Below, in pieces: positions 1 to 13,500 of a stretch of 64,000 nucleotides of DNA. Source of the DNA: Glandiceps talaboti (taxonomy: Eukaryota; Hemichordata; Enteropneusta; Spengelidae); the NCBI RefSeq assembly GCF_964340395.1, contig NC_135562.1, positions 1,007,501 to 1,071,500 on the forward strand, read 5' to 3'. The notes under the pieces are model-generated. The model was not told the DNA's origin. It made no database searches and was given only the letters and a program-made list of their open reading frames with translations. The stretch's first letter is position 1; the number at the start of each line of letters is the position of its first letter. Made by a program: the position numbers and the translations under genes.

Positions 1-150
1 CATATCATGTTTTATCAGACTGAGGACATATCATGTTGTATCAGACTGAGTACATATCATGTTGTATCAGACTGAGGACATATCATGTTGTATCAGACTG
101 AGGACATATCATGTTGTATCAGACTGAGGACATATCATGTTGTATCAGAC
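1..150. repeat. 26-bp minisatellite, about 6 copies
   Basis: Tandem TGAGGACATATCATGTTGTA-type unit in the intron before laminin exon 1 of the window; it may extend beyond the window edge. Confidence 0.9.
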
Positions 151-260
151 ATATAATTTTGTACCTTATAAATGTCATTACATTATATATTGATGTATTG
201 ATGTAATATTGAAATTCTGTTTTTCAAATTTTAGTTTTATATTTGATTTTTTTTTTCCAG

Positions 261-441
261 AAAAATTACTATGGATTTAGTTCTTGCCAAGGTTGTTTAC
301 CATGTGACTGTGGCCAAGCATCAGGTGCTGAGCAGTGTGATGAGGTGACAGGACAGTGTGAATGTATGCCAGGTGTTAGTGGCAAAGAGTGTAATGAATG
401 TTTACCTGGTTACTGGGATTACACCCCAGTTGGATGTAGAC
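261..441 (+). CDS. LAMA1/2: Laminin alpha exon 1 of window: laminin EGF module
   Basis: Acceptor TTTTCCAG before 261, donor GTAAGT at 442, exit phase 1. It encodes the end of one EGF-like module (CQGCLPC) and most of the next (CDCGQASG ... [11 protein letters not shown]). The upstream exons are not in the window. Confidence 0.92.
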
Positions 442-3400
442 GTAAGTATCCGGGTCATAGGTCAGAGTGAAAGGTTAAGCCAGGTTATAAGTCAGATGTT
501 GATGAGAAGTCAGGAGAGTGTGAATGTATGCTGGGTGTTTGTGGCAAAGAATGTAACCTATGTTTACCGGGGATTACAGATGAACTATGTAGCCATGTAA
601 GTATCAGGGCCATAGGTCAAGTCAGGTCATAGGTCAGATGCTGAGCAGAATAATGAGAATGCATAATTCAAATCAAGTTAAGTAAATGAAAATCATGGCT
701 TGAAATTTCAACAGATCAACCCTGCATTTCTGTTTTTGACTTTCAGGACACTACTTTCATCAAACTTTTCAATTTTCACAATCTCAATGTCAGTTTATTT
801 GGAAAAATGTTGAATGTATATGGTATTGACAAACCGACCAAAGTGATTAATTTGTCATAAATTGTTGTATTCCAGGTTGTGATTGTGGAGAGAATTTACG
901 TTGTGATGTAAATACAGGAGCCTGTATATGTTTACCAGGTGCTAAAGGACCCAGATGTGATCAATGTGAAGAGAGATACATTCTAACAGAACAAGGATGT
1001 ATGCGTAAGTAAACCTTCATCTGATTGGTTTATCTAAATAAGGATGTATGCATAAGTAAACCTTCACCTGATTGGTTTATCTAAAAAATGATGTATACAT
1101 AAGTAAACCTTCATATGATTAGTTTATCTAAACAAGGATGTTTGTGTAAGTAAACCTTCATCTGATTGGTTTATCAAAAGAAAGATGTATGCATAAGTAA
1201 ACCTTCATCTCATTGGTTTAGGATATACGCATATTAAGTAAACCTTCATCTCATGATTGAAAGTGAGATGATCTCATAGAAATGAATTAACAAATAATGA
1301 TATAATGATATAACTTAAACAAAGATATTACCTTATTAATTATTTTTAGTGTGTTTAATTTGTTTTATTTATTATCTGCAAATGGTGAAGTATATGTCAT
1401 TATTATAAGATGAATTTAACGATCTCAATATATTTGACAGTATAACTTACAACAATATTTTCATAATTTTTCATTTAGCATGTGATGATTGTGTTAATAT
1501 TCTGTTGGATGAAGTGGAAATATTGAATCATAACATCTCAGAAGTTGGCGATAATCTACATGATATATCCGTTGGTGTTGGTGCTTTGAAGAGATTAGAA
1601 CAGATTAACGAAACTGCCTATGAGCTTAAGGTAAGACAGATTGGACATAGATAAATTTGAAATCACAGCTTAAGGTAAGACAGATTGGACATAGATAAAT
1701 TTGAAATCACAGCTTAAGGTAAGACAGATTGGACATGGATAAATTTGAAATCACAGCTTAAGGTAAGACAGATTGGACATAGATAAATTTGAAATCACAG
1801 CTTAAGGTAAGACAGATTAGACACAGATAAATTTAAAATCATATCCTGTTATACGTCATTCACTTTCTCACTAACTGCTTGTAATAGCATCAAAAGCAAC
1901 CGATTCAGTTGGTTTTGAAAATTATACACTCAAAGTGATTGGTTTGAAAAAACACATTCCTACTGATTGGTCACAATGGGGAGTGATAACATACGTCTGC
2001 ATAATTGACTATATTCAAAAGAAGTCAAAACTAAATGTAACCTTGTTGAGATTAGCACAGGAGTGACATAATATACATAAAATATATAGCGAATATTATG
2101 CAAATATCTTTAAACTTGTATGCTGATAACTGCCATGAGTGGGGGCGTGGCTAAATTGCTTGGTTCCCATTGGTGATACTATTACAAGCAGGGACAACAA
2201 AGCAAAACCACAGATTACAATGTAAACATGCTATTAACTTTACTAACAGCACCAAAAGATGATTTTAATGGCATCAAAAAGGGCATTGACATTAAAATTA
2301 TTTAAAGTTAGAATTTATGTATTAAGTATATTCATGCAAGTCAAAAATCTTGCATTATAAACTTCAACTTACATTGTGTACATTTTGACTGTAATAGGCA
2401 CAGTTACCTAATGCAAAGAAAGGGTACACTGGTAACTTGGAACCATTCCGAAAAGAGTTAAAAGATCTCCAGAAGAAAGCAGATCGGTTAGAAGATGAAG
2501 TATGTATTAGTTTTAAATGTTTCATTTATACCCTGTTCAGACATACACAGTTGTTTCATTTATACCCTGTTCAGACATACACAATTGTTTCATTTATACC
2601 CTATTCAGACATACACAGTTGTTCCATTTATACCCTGTTCAGACATACACAGTTGTTCCATTTATACCCTGTTCAGACATACACAGTTGTTTCATTTATA
2701 CCCTATTCAGACATACACAGTTGTTTCATTTATACCCTATTCAGACATACACAATTGTTCCATTTATACCCTGTTCAGACATACACAGTTGTTTCATTTA
2801 TACCCTGTTCAGACATACACAGTTGTTTCATTTATACCCTGTTCAGACATACACAGTTGTTCCATTTATACCCTGTTCAGACATACACAGTTGTTCTATT
2901 TATACCCTGTTCAGACATACACAGTTGTTTCATTTATACCCTGTTCAGACATACACAGTTGTTCCATTTATACCCTGTTCAGACATACACAGTTGTTCCA
3001 TTTATACCCTGTTCAGACATACACAGTTGTTCCATTTATACCCTGTTCAGACATACACAGTTGTTTCATTTATATCCTGTTCAGACATACACAATTGTTC
3101 CATTTATACCCTGTTCAGACATACACAGTTGTTTCATTTATACCCTGTTCAGACATACACAGTTGTTTCATTTATATCCTGTTCAGACATACACAATTGT
3201 TCCATTTATACCCTGTTCAGACATACACAGTTGTTCCATTTATACCCTGTTCAGACATACACAGTTGTTCCATTTATACCCTGTTCAGACATACACAGTT
3301 GTTCCATTTATACCCTGTTCAGACATACACAGTTGTTCCATTTATACCCTGTTCAGACATACACAGTTGTTCCATTTATACCCTGTTCAGACATACACAG

Positions 3401-5795
3401 TTGTTTCATTTATACCCTGTTCAGACATACACAGTTGTTTCATTTATACCCTGTTCAGACATACACAGTTGTTTCATTTATACCCTGTTCAGACATACAC
3501 AGTTGTTTCATTTATACCCTATTCAGACATACACAGTTGTTTCATTTATACCCTGTTCAGACATACACAGTTGTTCCATTTATACCCTGTTCAGACATAC
3601 ACAGTTGTTCCATTTATACCCTGTTCAGACATACACAGTTGTTTCATTTATACCCTGTTGAGACATACACAGTTGTTCCATTTATACCCTGTTGAGACAT
3701 ACACAGTTGTTCCATTTATACCCTGTTCAGACATACACAGTTGTTTCATTTATACCCTGTTCAGACATACACAGTTGTTTCATTTATACCCTGTTCAGAC
3801 ATACACAGTTGTTCCATTTATACCCTGTTCAGACATACACAGTTGTTCCATTTATACCCTGTTCAGACATACACAGTTGTTTCATTTATACCCTGTTCAG
3901 ACATACACAGTTGTTTCATTTATACCCTGTTCAGACATACACAGTTGTTCCATTTATACCCTGTTCAGACATACACAGTTGTTCCATTTATACCCTGTTC
4001 AGACATACACAGTTGTTTCATTTATACCCTGTTCAGACATACACAGTTGTTCCATTTATACCCTGTTCAGACATACACAGTTGTTTCATTTATACCCTGT
4101 TCAGACATACACAGTTGTTCCATTTATACCCTGTTCAGACATACACAGTTGTTCCATTTATACCCTGTTCAGACATACACAGTTGTTTCATTTATACCCT
4201 GTTCAGACATACACAGTTGTTCCATTTATACCCTGTTCAGACATACACAGTTACGCTGGCACTGCACCGGTGTAAAGTTACAGCTGAATTCTATCAACCT
4301 ACTACTAAGTTTCCTTGTCTGATGCTTGGCTAAAACTATGTACAGTATTAAAGGCAAAAAATCAATATGAATCAACATTGACTAAGTCTTTCTTTGTAAC
4401 TCAATAAATTGCAAAAGATTTATAAATGTGTAAAATGTTTGTTATTGTACGTACAGTAACAAACATTTTTACAATTTTTTTTAGCTTTTTGCAGTGTATT
4501 GAATTACAAACCCAGATTTGGTCTATGTAGTTTCATATTGATTTTTCAAGTAGGAAGCCATGACAAAATTATAAATTAAAAATCCAAAATAAATACCCAA
4601 TCCTCATCCATATGGGCACTCTAAATGCACAATTATGATAACTTTGACTTTTTTATTTCAACAGTCTCGTAGAGCAAAGGATGATGGGAAGGATACAGCC
4701 ATTGATGCAGGCAATACTGAGGACAGAGCTTTAGATGTTGAAAAACTGGTAGAAGAGGCAGCTAAGAAAGTTAAAGGTTGGTTGCTTAGCAACATAATTT
4801 CTAATGTCATCACTTTGCATAAGTTTGGTTTACAGATTGACTTTAAGGGCTGTATACCAGACATCTAAATGAAATCAATTGAAACAGTATTGTTATACAT
4901 CAGATATGAAAAGTGTGCCCTCTAATGATAGCTGAATTTTGTTGTTGTGAGTCAAAATGAGAACTGGGATTTCTTGTGAGTCACCACTTGACATAGTAAG
5001 AAATTTGGTGTGTCAGTAGAAATTGTGTGCATCAGTGGCACGTCAAATTGGCTTAGAGGCACACTGGCCACCACATAGTAAGAGATGGGTGAACACCAAA
5101 TTTTGGTGTGTTACTAGAAATTGTGTGTGTCAGTGGCACGTCAAATTGGCTTAGAGGGCACACTGGCCACCACGTAGTAAGAGATAGGGGAACACCAAAT
5201 TTTGGTGTGTTACTAGAAATTATGTGCATCAGTGGCAAGTCAAATTGGCTTAGAGGGCACACTGGTCCACATAGTAAGAGATAGGTGAACACCAAATTTT
5301 GGTGTGTTACTAGAAATTGTGTGCGTCAGTGGCGAGTCAAATTGGCTTAGAGGACACACTGAATCATCATATGAATGCTGTATTAAAGTGAGTGTTGTAC
5401 TAAGTGGAATATTGCTTTGCTTGGTGGATGCATTGATGGTACGTCAGTTATCGGGAAGCTAACACAGAAACATACTAAAACTATGATAACAACATGTTGA
5501 TATAAGTTAGCTAAAGAAGTTGATGTTATTAATTGCTGACAAAGTAGGATTGTGTCCCTGACAGCAAATTTTTCTAAAGTAGCTGCACATTCAGTGTTTA
5601 CTTTATCTTATTATATCCACCCTGTAATCACCCACTTGTGTAATCTACAACACACACTAACAGTAATTTTAGTTTGTGTCTATCGTTAATAGTTGGTTGA
5701 TAGCTTACTTTCCGAAGTAATATACATAGTCAAATAAAACACAAAGATTAAAGGCTGATATTGTCTAGATGTCATAGACTTTGCTGTAGAACTAC

Positions 5796-5851
<56 letters not shown>

Positions 5852-7009
5852 GCGTGTGCGTGTGAGTGTGCATGTGTGTGCGCGTGTGTGTGCGTGCGTG
5901 CATGTGTGCGTGCGTACATGTATGCATGCGTGCAAGCGTGTGTGTGTGTGCAAGTGTGTGTATGGTACTGGTGTAATATTTGTTATTCTCTTTGTTGTCT
6001 AGATGCCGTAGACTTTGCTATAGAAACTGCTGACACAATTGGTCAAAATGGTGATAAAGATTCAGACGCTTTGTTAAAAGAAGCAAGGAAGATAGTGAGA
6101 GAAATAGATGGTCGTGACTTTAGTGATCCAATGGATAATGCTGGTGATGAATTAGAACTTGCTAAAGATGGTAAGATCTGAAAGATGTACATTTGTAGTT
6201 AGAGTAAAAGATCTGTAACTATAATTATTAAATCACTTTGAAGGTTGGTGAAGCCACACATCATTGTTTTTGTGTGACTTCTATATTGACTTCGTTTCCA
6301 GCCACATTTTACCTTAAAACAAGGACTGCTGCTAAGATTTTTAAGTCAATTTGAAAGCTGAACATTTTGAACAATTTACAGAAAATCAACATTTTTCAAA
6401 ATCACTGAAATGATCATGCGTAACAAATTTTTCAATGTGTTATTAAGTTGAATATTTGAATTTGTAAAGTTGGCCAGTGTTTTACTCCAGGGTTTTACTC
6501 CAGTGTTATACTGTGGAGTTTTACTCCGGGTTTTACTCCAGTGTTATACTGTGGGGTTTTACTCCAGGGTTTTACTCCAGTGTTTTACTCCAGTGTTTTA
6601 CTCCAGGGTTTACTCCAGTGTTTATACTGTGGGGTTTTACTCCAGTGTTTTAATCCGGGGTTTTATTTGGTGTTTTACTCTGGGGTTTTACTCCAGTGTT
6701 TTACTGCGGGGTTTTATTGTCTCTTCCAGCACTCAAGAGAGCACAGAGAATACAAAGAAAAGGTGATTTACAGGAAGAGGAATGTAACCGTGTGGAAGAC
6801 GGTATTGACAATGTAATGGATAAATTCCGGGAATTGATTGATCTTAGTGATGAAACAAATGCAGTTTTGGATGAAGTTGATATATTTAATGATCTCAATA
6901 AAGACCCAGAATATAAGGTATCAATAACAGCTGACAACTAGTGTAGAAACTGCCCCCCCAAAAAAAAAAAAAAAAAAATAAATAAATAAATAAAATAAAA
7001 TAAAATGAA

Positions 7010-7044
<35 letters not shown>

Positions 7045-10000
7045 TACTTTTCCAATGGGATATATATGAATATATTAATCCAACAAAGTAAACCCATGGA
7101 GAACCCCAGGCTGCAGGAATGAGTTGTAATATTTCCATCTATACCAACCCTGTTTCCACTGTAATGTCCTGTCAGTGAAATGCCATACCAACTGTATTTC
7201 CATTTTAATGTCCCATCAGTGAAATGCTATACCAACCCCATTTCCACTGTAAGTTTTGATAGATTACAGCTCTCAAGTCTACATAAGCCAAAGTGGGTGG
7301 AATAGAAAGATGATACAAAATGACATAAACTGACTCATTGGTTTGCAAGTCTAAGTATATTGTATAACCAGGCAGACTTGATTTGTAAAGATAACATTAA
7401 TTTTAAAATAAAATTTTAACAGTTTCAACAATTTGAAACCAATCTTTTGGCTTTGTAGTACATCTCATCACATAGAACAATCACAATATCTGTCTTCTCT
7501 GTAGCGCATTGTAAAAGAAGCCAAAGATAAATTTGCAATGACAGAGGATACAGTTGAAGATGCTCAAGATCTTCTGAACCGAGCCAAGGATTATCTCGAT
7601 GAAGCAGACAAGGCAGTCCAAGTAAGTGAAGCTAATATATGATACCATATTATTTCTATGTGTGAGATCTCATTTGTGTGTATGAGATCTCATTTTTAGC
7701 ACAACTGAACTTGTTCAGTAGTGCTATAGGGATCGCCCGGCGTCTGTCTGTCTGTGTGTGTGTGTGTGTGTGTGTGTGGATGTGTGTGTGTGTGTAAACA
7801 ACTTAAAGTCAAAAACTGCTGAACCGATTGCCACGATATTTGGTGGGTCCATTACTTTGGGTGTCTAGTTGGGAAATTGTTCAAATCAAAATGATCGCAT
7901 CACAGGTGTGTGATTTGGGTCAAAAAATGTGATTTTTGGTCAAAAAACGTAAACTCAGAAACTACTGGGCAGATTGTTGCGAAATTTGGTGGGAACATTC
8001 TTAAGGGGGTGTAAAGTAAGATTTGTTCATGACGGGATGATTCCATCAGTGATATGCAAATTAGGGCTAAAAATGTGTCTTTTTGGTTAAAAATCTATAA
8101 TTCTAAAACTACTGAGCAGATTGGGCTGAAATTTAATGGGAATGTATCTAGGGATGTATGGATGAAGAAATATTAAGCATACCATGATTCCATGAGTGAT
8201 ATGCAAATTAGGTGTAAAAATGTTCATTTTTGGTCAAAAACTTATATCTCAAAAAGTACTTGGTCAATTAGTCAGAAACTTGGCGAGATGTTTCTGAAAC
8301 TGTTATTCTGCAGATTTTCTTAAAAACATTTTGACAAAATTGGCCATAGCGACCATGACCACGCCCTTTAGCAACAACCAAATGGCAGTATATTTTGGTC
8401 AAATAACAACATCATCTGGTAAGCAAGTGAGTAAACATTCAAAAAATGTATGCAAATACCATAGCAACCATGACCACGCCCATAGCAACAGCCAAACGGT
8501 GGTGTATTTCACAAAGATAACAACAGGGTTTAATAGATAATTGAATAAACATCCAAAAAATGTATGTAAATTTGCATAGCAACAAGACCACGCCCATAGC
8601 AACAGCCAAATGATCACGTATATTGCAAAGACAATATCAGGAATTCATACACAAGTGAACAAAAACATACACAAATGTATGCAAATATATCTAACAACAT
8701 GACCACGCCCATAGCCACAGCCAAATGATAGCATTTATCGTAAAGATAGCAACATGGTTGGATAGGCAACTGGATAGTTATTCAGCAAATAAACACCTAT
8801 TGTTAGCATAGACTAGCATATGGATAAACATTTTTAAAAACTACAGTTGTGCTACAACGCCATTGGCGGTATTTTTGTGTATGGGATTTCAATTCTGTGT
8901 ATGAGATTTTAATTCTGTGTATGACATCTGATGTGTATATGGGATTTGTGGGTGTGAGAGCTAATTTGTGTGTATGAGATCTGATGTGTGTGTATGAGAT
9001 CTGATGTGTGTGTGTGAGATTTCATTTGTGTGTATGAGATCTGATGTGTGTATATGAGATTTCATTTGTGTGTATGAGATCTGATGTGTGTGTATGGGAT
9101 TTCAATTTTGTGTATGAGATCTGATGTGTGTGTATGAGATCTGATGTGTATATGGGGTTTCAATTGTGTGTATGAGATCTGATGTGTGTATATGGGATTT
9201 CAATTGTGTGCATGAGATCTGATGTGTGTGTATGAGATCTGATGTGTATATGGGATTTCAATTGTGTGTATGAGAGCTGATGTGCGTGTATGAGATTTGA
9301 TTTGTGTGTTTGACATTTCATGTGTATAGTGAGATTTCATTTTATTTTGATTACTGTTACCATATTGACAGATAACAGCACTAGAGTCATCAAAGCTGGA
9401 CGCAGGTGTTGAGAGACTTGAACCGTATGTAGATCACCTGAAGGAACAGAATGAAATACTGGAGCCATTGGTAGAAAATGCTACAATACATGCACACAAT
9501 CTACGTAGACAAGCAAATAGGTTAGATGAGTAAGTATGGAGTTGACAATTCTTCTTATTACATATGTACCAGAGATTACTTGCACTGGTACACACTCATA
9601 CTAAGACAGGTTAGATGAGTTAGTATGGAGTTGACAATTCTGATTATTACATATGTACCAGAGATTACTTGCACTGGTACACACTCATACTAAGACAGGT
9701 TAGATGAGTTAGTTTGGAGTTGACAATTCTTATTATTACATAATGTACCAGAGATTACTTGCACTGGTACACACTCATACTATAAAGACAGGTTAGATGA
9801 GTAAGTATGGAGTTGACAATTCTTATTATTACATATGTACCAGAGATTACTTGCACTGGTACACACTTATACTAAGACAGGTTAGATGAGTTAGTATGGA
9901 GTTGACAATTCTTATTATTACATATGTACCAGAGATTACTTGCACTCGTATACACGTATATTTGTAGATTATACTTATATTTGACTTCATGTATTAAGCT

Positions 10001-10343
10001 TCAATTTTAGAATCTGTCAGGTTCATTAGGATTCATGTCTGTGTTTTATTCCTTGTAGTCTGATTGCTGATACAAGAGAATATGGTGAGAATGCTATTGA
10101 GGCTGCTAAAGCATATGAACACATAGAAGAAGCACTTGTTGATGCAATGGCTGCAGCGAGAGCTGCAAAGGTTGCAGCAGATAATGCTGCAGATATGGTA
10201 AAGATGCAATCTACATGTTTTAAAAGAAATTTCTTTTGTTTGTACTTTTTCAAGTTGTAAATTTAATATGGCATGTGTGTGTGAGTATGTGTGTGCCAAT
10301 GTCACTTCTTGTGTACACGGCTTAATAAATAAATAAATATGTA

Positions 10344-10434
<91 letters not shown>

Positions 10435-10499
10435 ATGTGTGTGGGCATGTGCATGCATGCATACATGTATGTATGTATGTACATGTATGTATGTATGTA

Positions 10500-10534
<35 letters not shown>

Positions 10535-13500
10535 ATGTATGTATGTATGTATGTATGTATGTATGTATGTATGTATGTGTGTGCATGCTTACATGTATGT
10601 ATGTATGTACATGTATGTATGTATGTACGTACGTACGTACGTACGTACGTATGTGTGTGTGTGTGTGTGTGTGCGTGCATGCATGTACGTACATATGTAC
10701 ATACATACATGTGTGTGTTTGTATATATATATGTGCATACACATCTGGTTTAAACTGAGAAATGTAGTCATGAAAAGATCTCTTAGTTGACAAGTGAAAA
10801 CATCTCAGTAGTGCAACTAGAGTGTTATATTATGCAATACTAGATGTATTAAAATATTTTTCTGTATTTTGTCTGAATTGCTAGTCTGAGGGTCAAGCTG
10901 ATATTGCTAGTAATTCCAAAAGGAAGAGTGACAGACTCAGGAAGAAAGCAAAGACTGCTAAAGAAAAAGTGGAAGGAGGTAGGCAAATCATACACATCAC
11001 ATAATTATTAAGTTTCCTTATACCATGCAAAAGTGAAGTGGAACAAGAAATATGGAATTTATAACCTGGTTGTTCTACGTCACAACAACACATGTCTATA
11101 TCATGACAATGCGTGTCTATGTACGTCACTTGTTCTACTGTGTTCGAACTATGAGTCAAAACGGTCAAAATTATCGCCATTACTTTCACTGATTTTTCTT
11201 TGATATTACTGGTGCTGTTATGTTATTCTCTAATACTTTACTTCATTCAGCTGGAAAGTTCTCATGACCTAAGGATTTTGAGCCTAGCTGCAGCCATTCG
11301 TTTCTGAATGGCTGAAGTCCTTGGGCAAGATTTGACCCACACTTGTGTCATGGTCATCCTAGCTGGTAGGATAGAGGTTGCAATGTGAATACTTTAATCT
11401 TATGCGCTTACAGAGACTGCTGTGGACTCTGTGCACCCAAGGGGGTTGAGGAAGTTAAGAGCCATTGTGCTGTTATCGGTACATGCCATTGGTAATAATT
11501 ATACAGTGCCTTGACCACTTTATTTATTATGGAAAGTGCTTTTTAATCATAAATAATTATGTACATTTTCCTTTCAACCTCAGATCTAAGTCAGAGACTT
11601 GATAATGCCAAAGACAATGTAAAACGAGTTGAACAGTTGAATAAAGACACCAATGATGGTTTACAGGAAATCAAAGCTGACATTGATACAATCCCATCAG
11701 GTAAGTTACAGGAGAAATAAAGTTACCTTGATGTTTCACTCATGAAATCAAAGCTGACATTGATACAATCCCATCAGGTAAGTTACAGGAGAAATGAAGT
11801 TACCTTGATGTTTCACTCATGAAATCAAAGCTGACATTGATACAATCCCATCTGGTAAGTTACAGGAGAAATTAAGTTACCTTGATGTTTCACTCATGAA
11901 ATCAAAGCTGACATTGATACAATCCCATCTGGTAAGTTACAGGAGAAATTAAGTTACCTTGATGTTTCACTCATGAAATCAAAGCTGACATTGATACAAT
12001 CCCATCAGGTAAGTTACAGGAGAAATAAAGTTACCTTGATGTTTCACTCACGAGACAAGATGTTCTAATACAAAGATAGAGGATGACATGGGGTAGTGGC
12101 TGTGGTGACAATGACAATGATAATAATGGTGATGATAATTGTACTGGTAGATGGTTGAAGTACTCAAAGAAGTTAAAGGGACACATGCAGAAAATGTATA
12201 AACTCATCGTGTGCGGTAGATTTTTTTTGCTACTAAAGGATTATCATGGTGATTGATATGATATGATTTTATTTGATTTGATTATAGATAAGGTTTGATT
12301 TTATTATTAGTCTAAGATTATGATATGATTACAGATATGATTTGATATGATTATTAGATATGATATGATTTGATTTGATAATTACAGATATATTATTTGA
12401 TTTAATTCTTACAGATAACTTGGCTGCCAAAGCTCGCCAGGCTGTGAATACAGCTGAAGCAGCTAAGGGCAAAGCACAAGAAGCTAAGAACAAAATACTG
12501 AATATTGCTGACGAATTACCCGACAAAATGTTACAAGTACAGCAATATCCAGTTGATGTTGCTGACATAAATAGAGCTATGAATAAAGCTGAAACAAGCT
12601 GTAAGTTAAAAAGTTAAAGGAACATATCACAATGTTGTAACAGTACATATATGTCAAGAATTTGTGTAGTTCTACTATTAAGGTAGACTGCACCGGGGTA
12701 AAAGTTCACTGAAAATCGATTTTCTTTAAATCTCTCCAAACTCCGCCATATGGAAGTCTGCTTCTGTTCCTTTTGAAATAATAAAAGAATGTGGGGTCCA
12801 CCATCGTGTTTTCAATGATATTGACAATCTTTAATTTTCCCATAGAGTTTTATTTGGCGGCCATATTAGATGGTGGCCATATTGGATTCTAAAATGGCCT
12901 AATTTTGATATCATTTTCACCTCTATTTCAAAAATTTGTACAATGATTCCTGATTTTCTTCTTCTTGATTTTAACTGAGAATGGATTTGTGTTTTCTTGA
13001 GCAAAGTAAGAGCAAACGTTTAAACAGTTTATTTCTGAGATGTATTTTGCGTTGAAATGAAACATGTCTATAATCACCAGAGTACTTGTGAGATCTGACA
13101 GCATAACAGTTATAGTCAAGCAAGGAAATAAAGGACATAATTTTTTATTTCTTTTAGTGAAAAAGTTAAACTTATATATACCTCAAGCTCAAATTGTGTT
13201 AAGATAATTAAATATGTTAAATTATCATTTTCTTTCAGTGAATAAATTAAAATTGTATGTACCGCAAGCTCAAGCCCTGTTAGGCAACATGGGTATTCAA
13301 AAAGCCAGAGTGATGGACGTTCATATGAAAGCAATGGGTAACTTGACAGAGTTGAAGGACAAAATAGAAAGAGCCAGAGATCAAGCAGCTCGTGTAAGTT
13401 GAGATATCAATGAGCAAACACCTCAAATATTAATGAATTTGATGAATAACTTCTCAGAAAAACGTCACACAATTTGTAAACTCAATGAATGTGTTGCCAA

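Noticed and set aside
2437-4275. 612-codon plus-strand ORF
   Set aside because: It starts in exon 4 and reads through the intron into a 34-bp minisatellite that is open in all three plus frames; the exon ends at 2499 at a donor in phase with exon 5.
10033-10793. His/Thr- or Cys/Val-rich ORFs
   Set aside because: Translations of a compound TG/TATG/TCTG/ACGT microsatellite.
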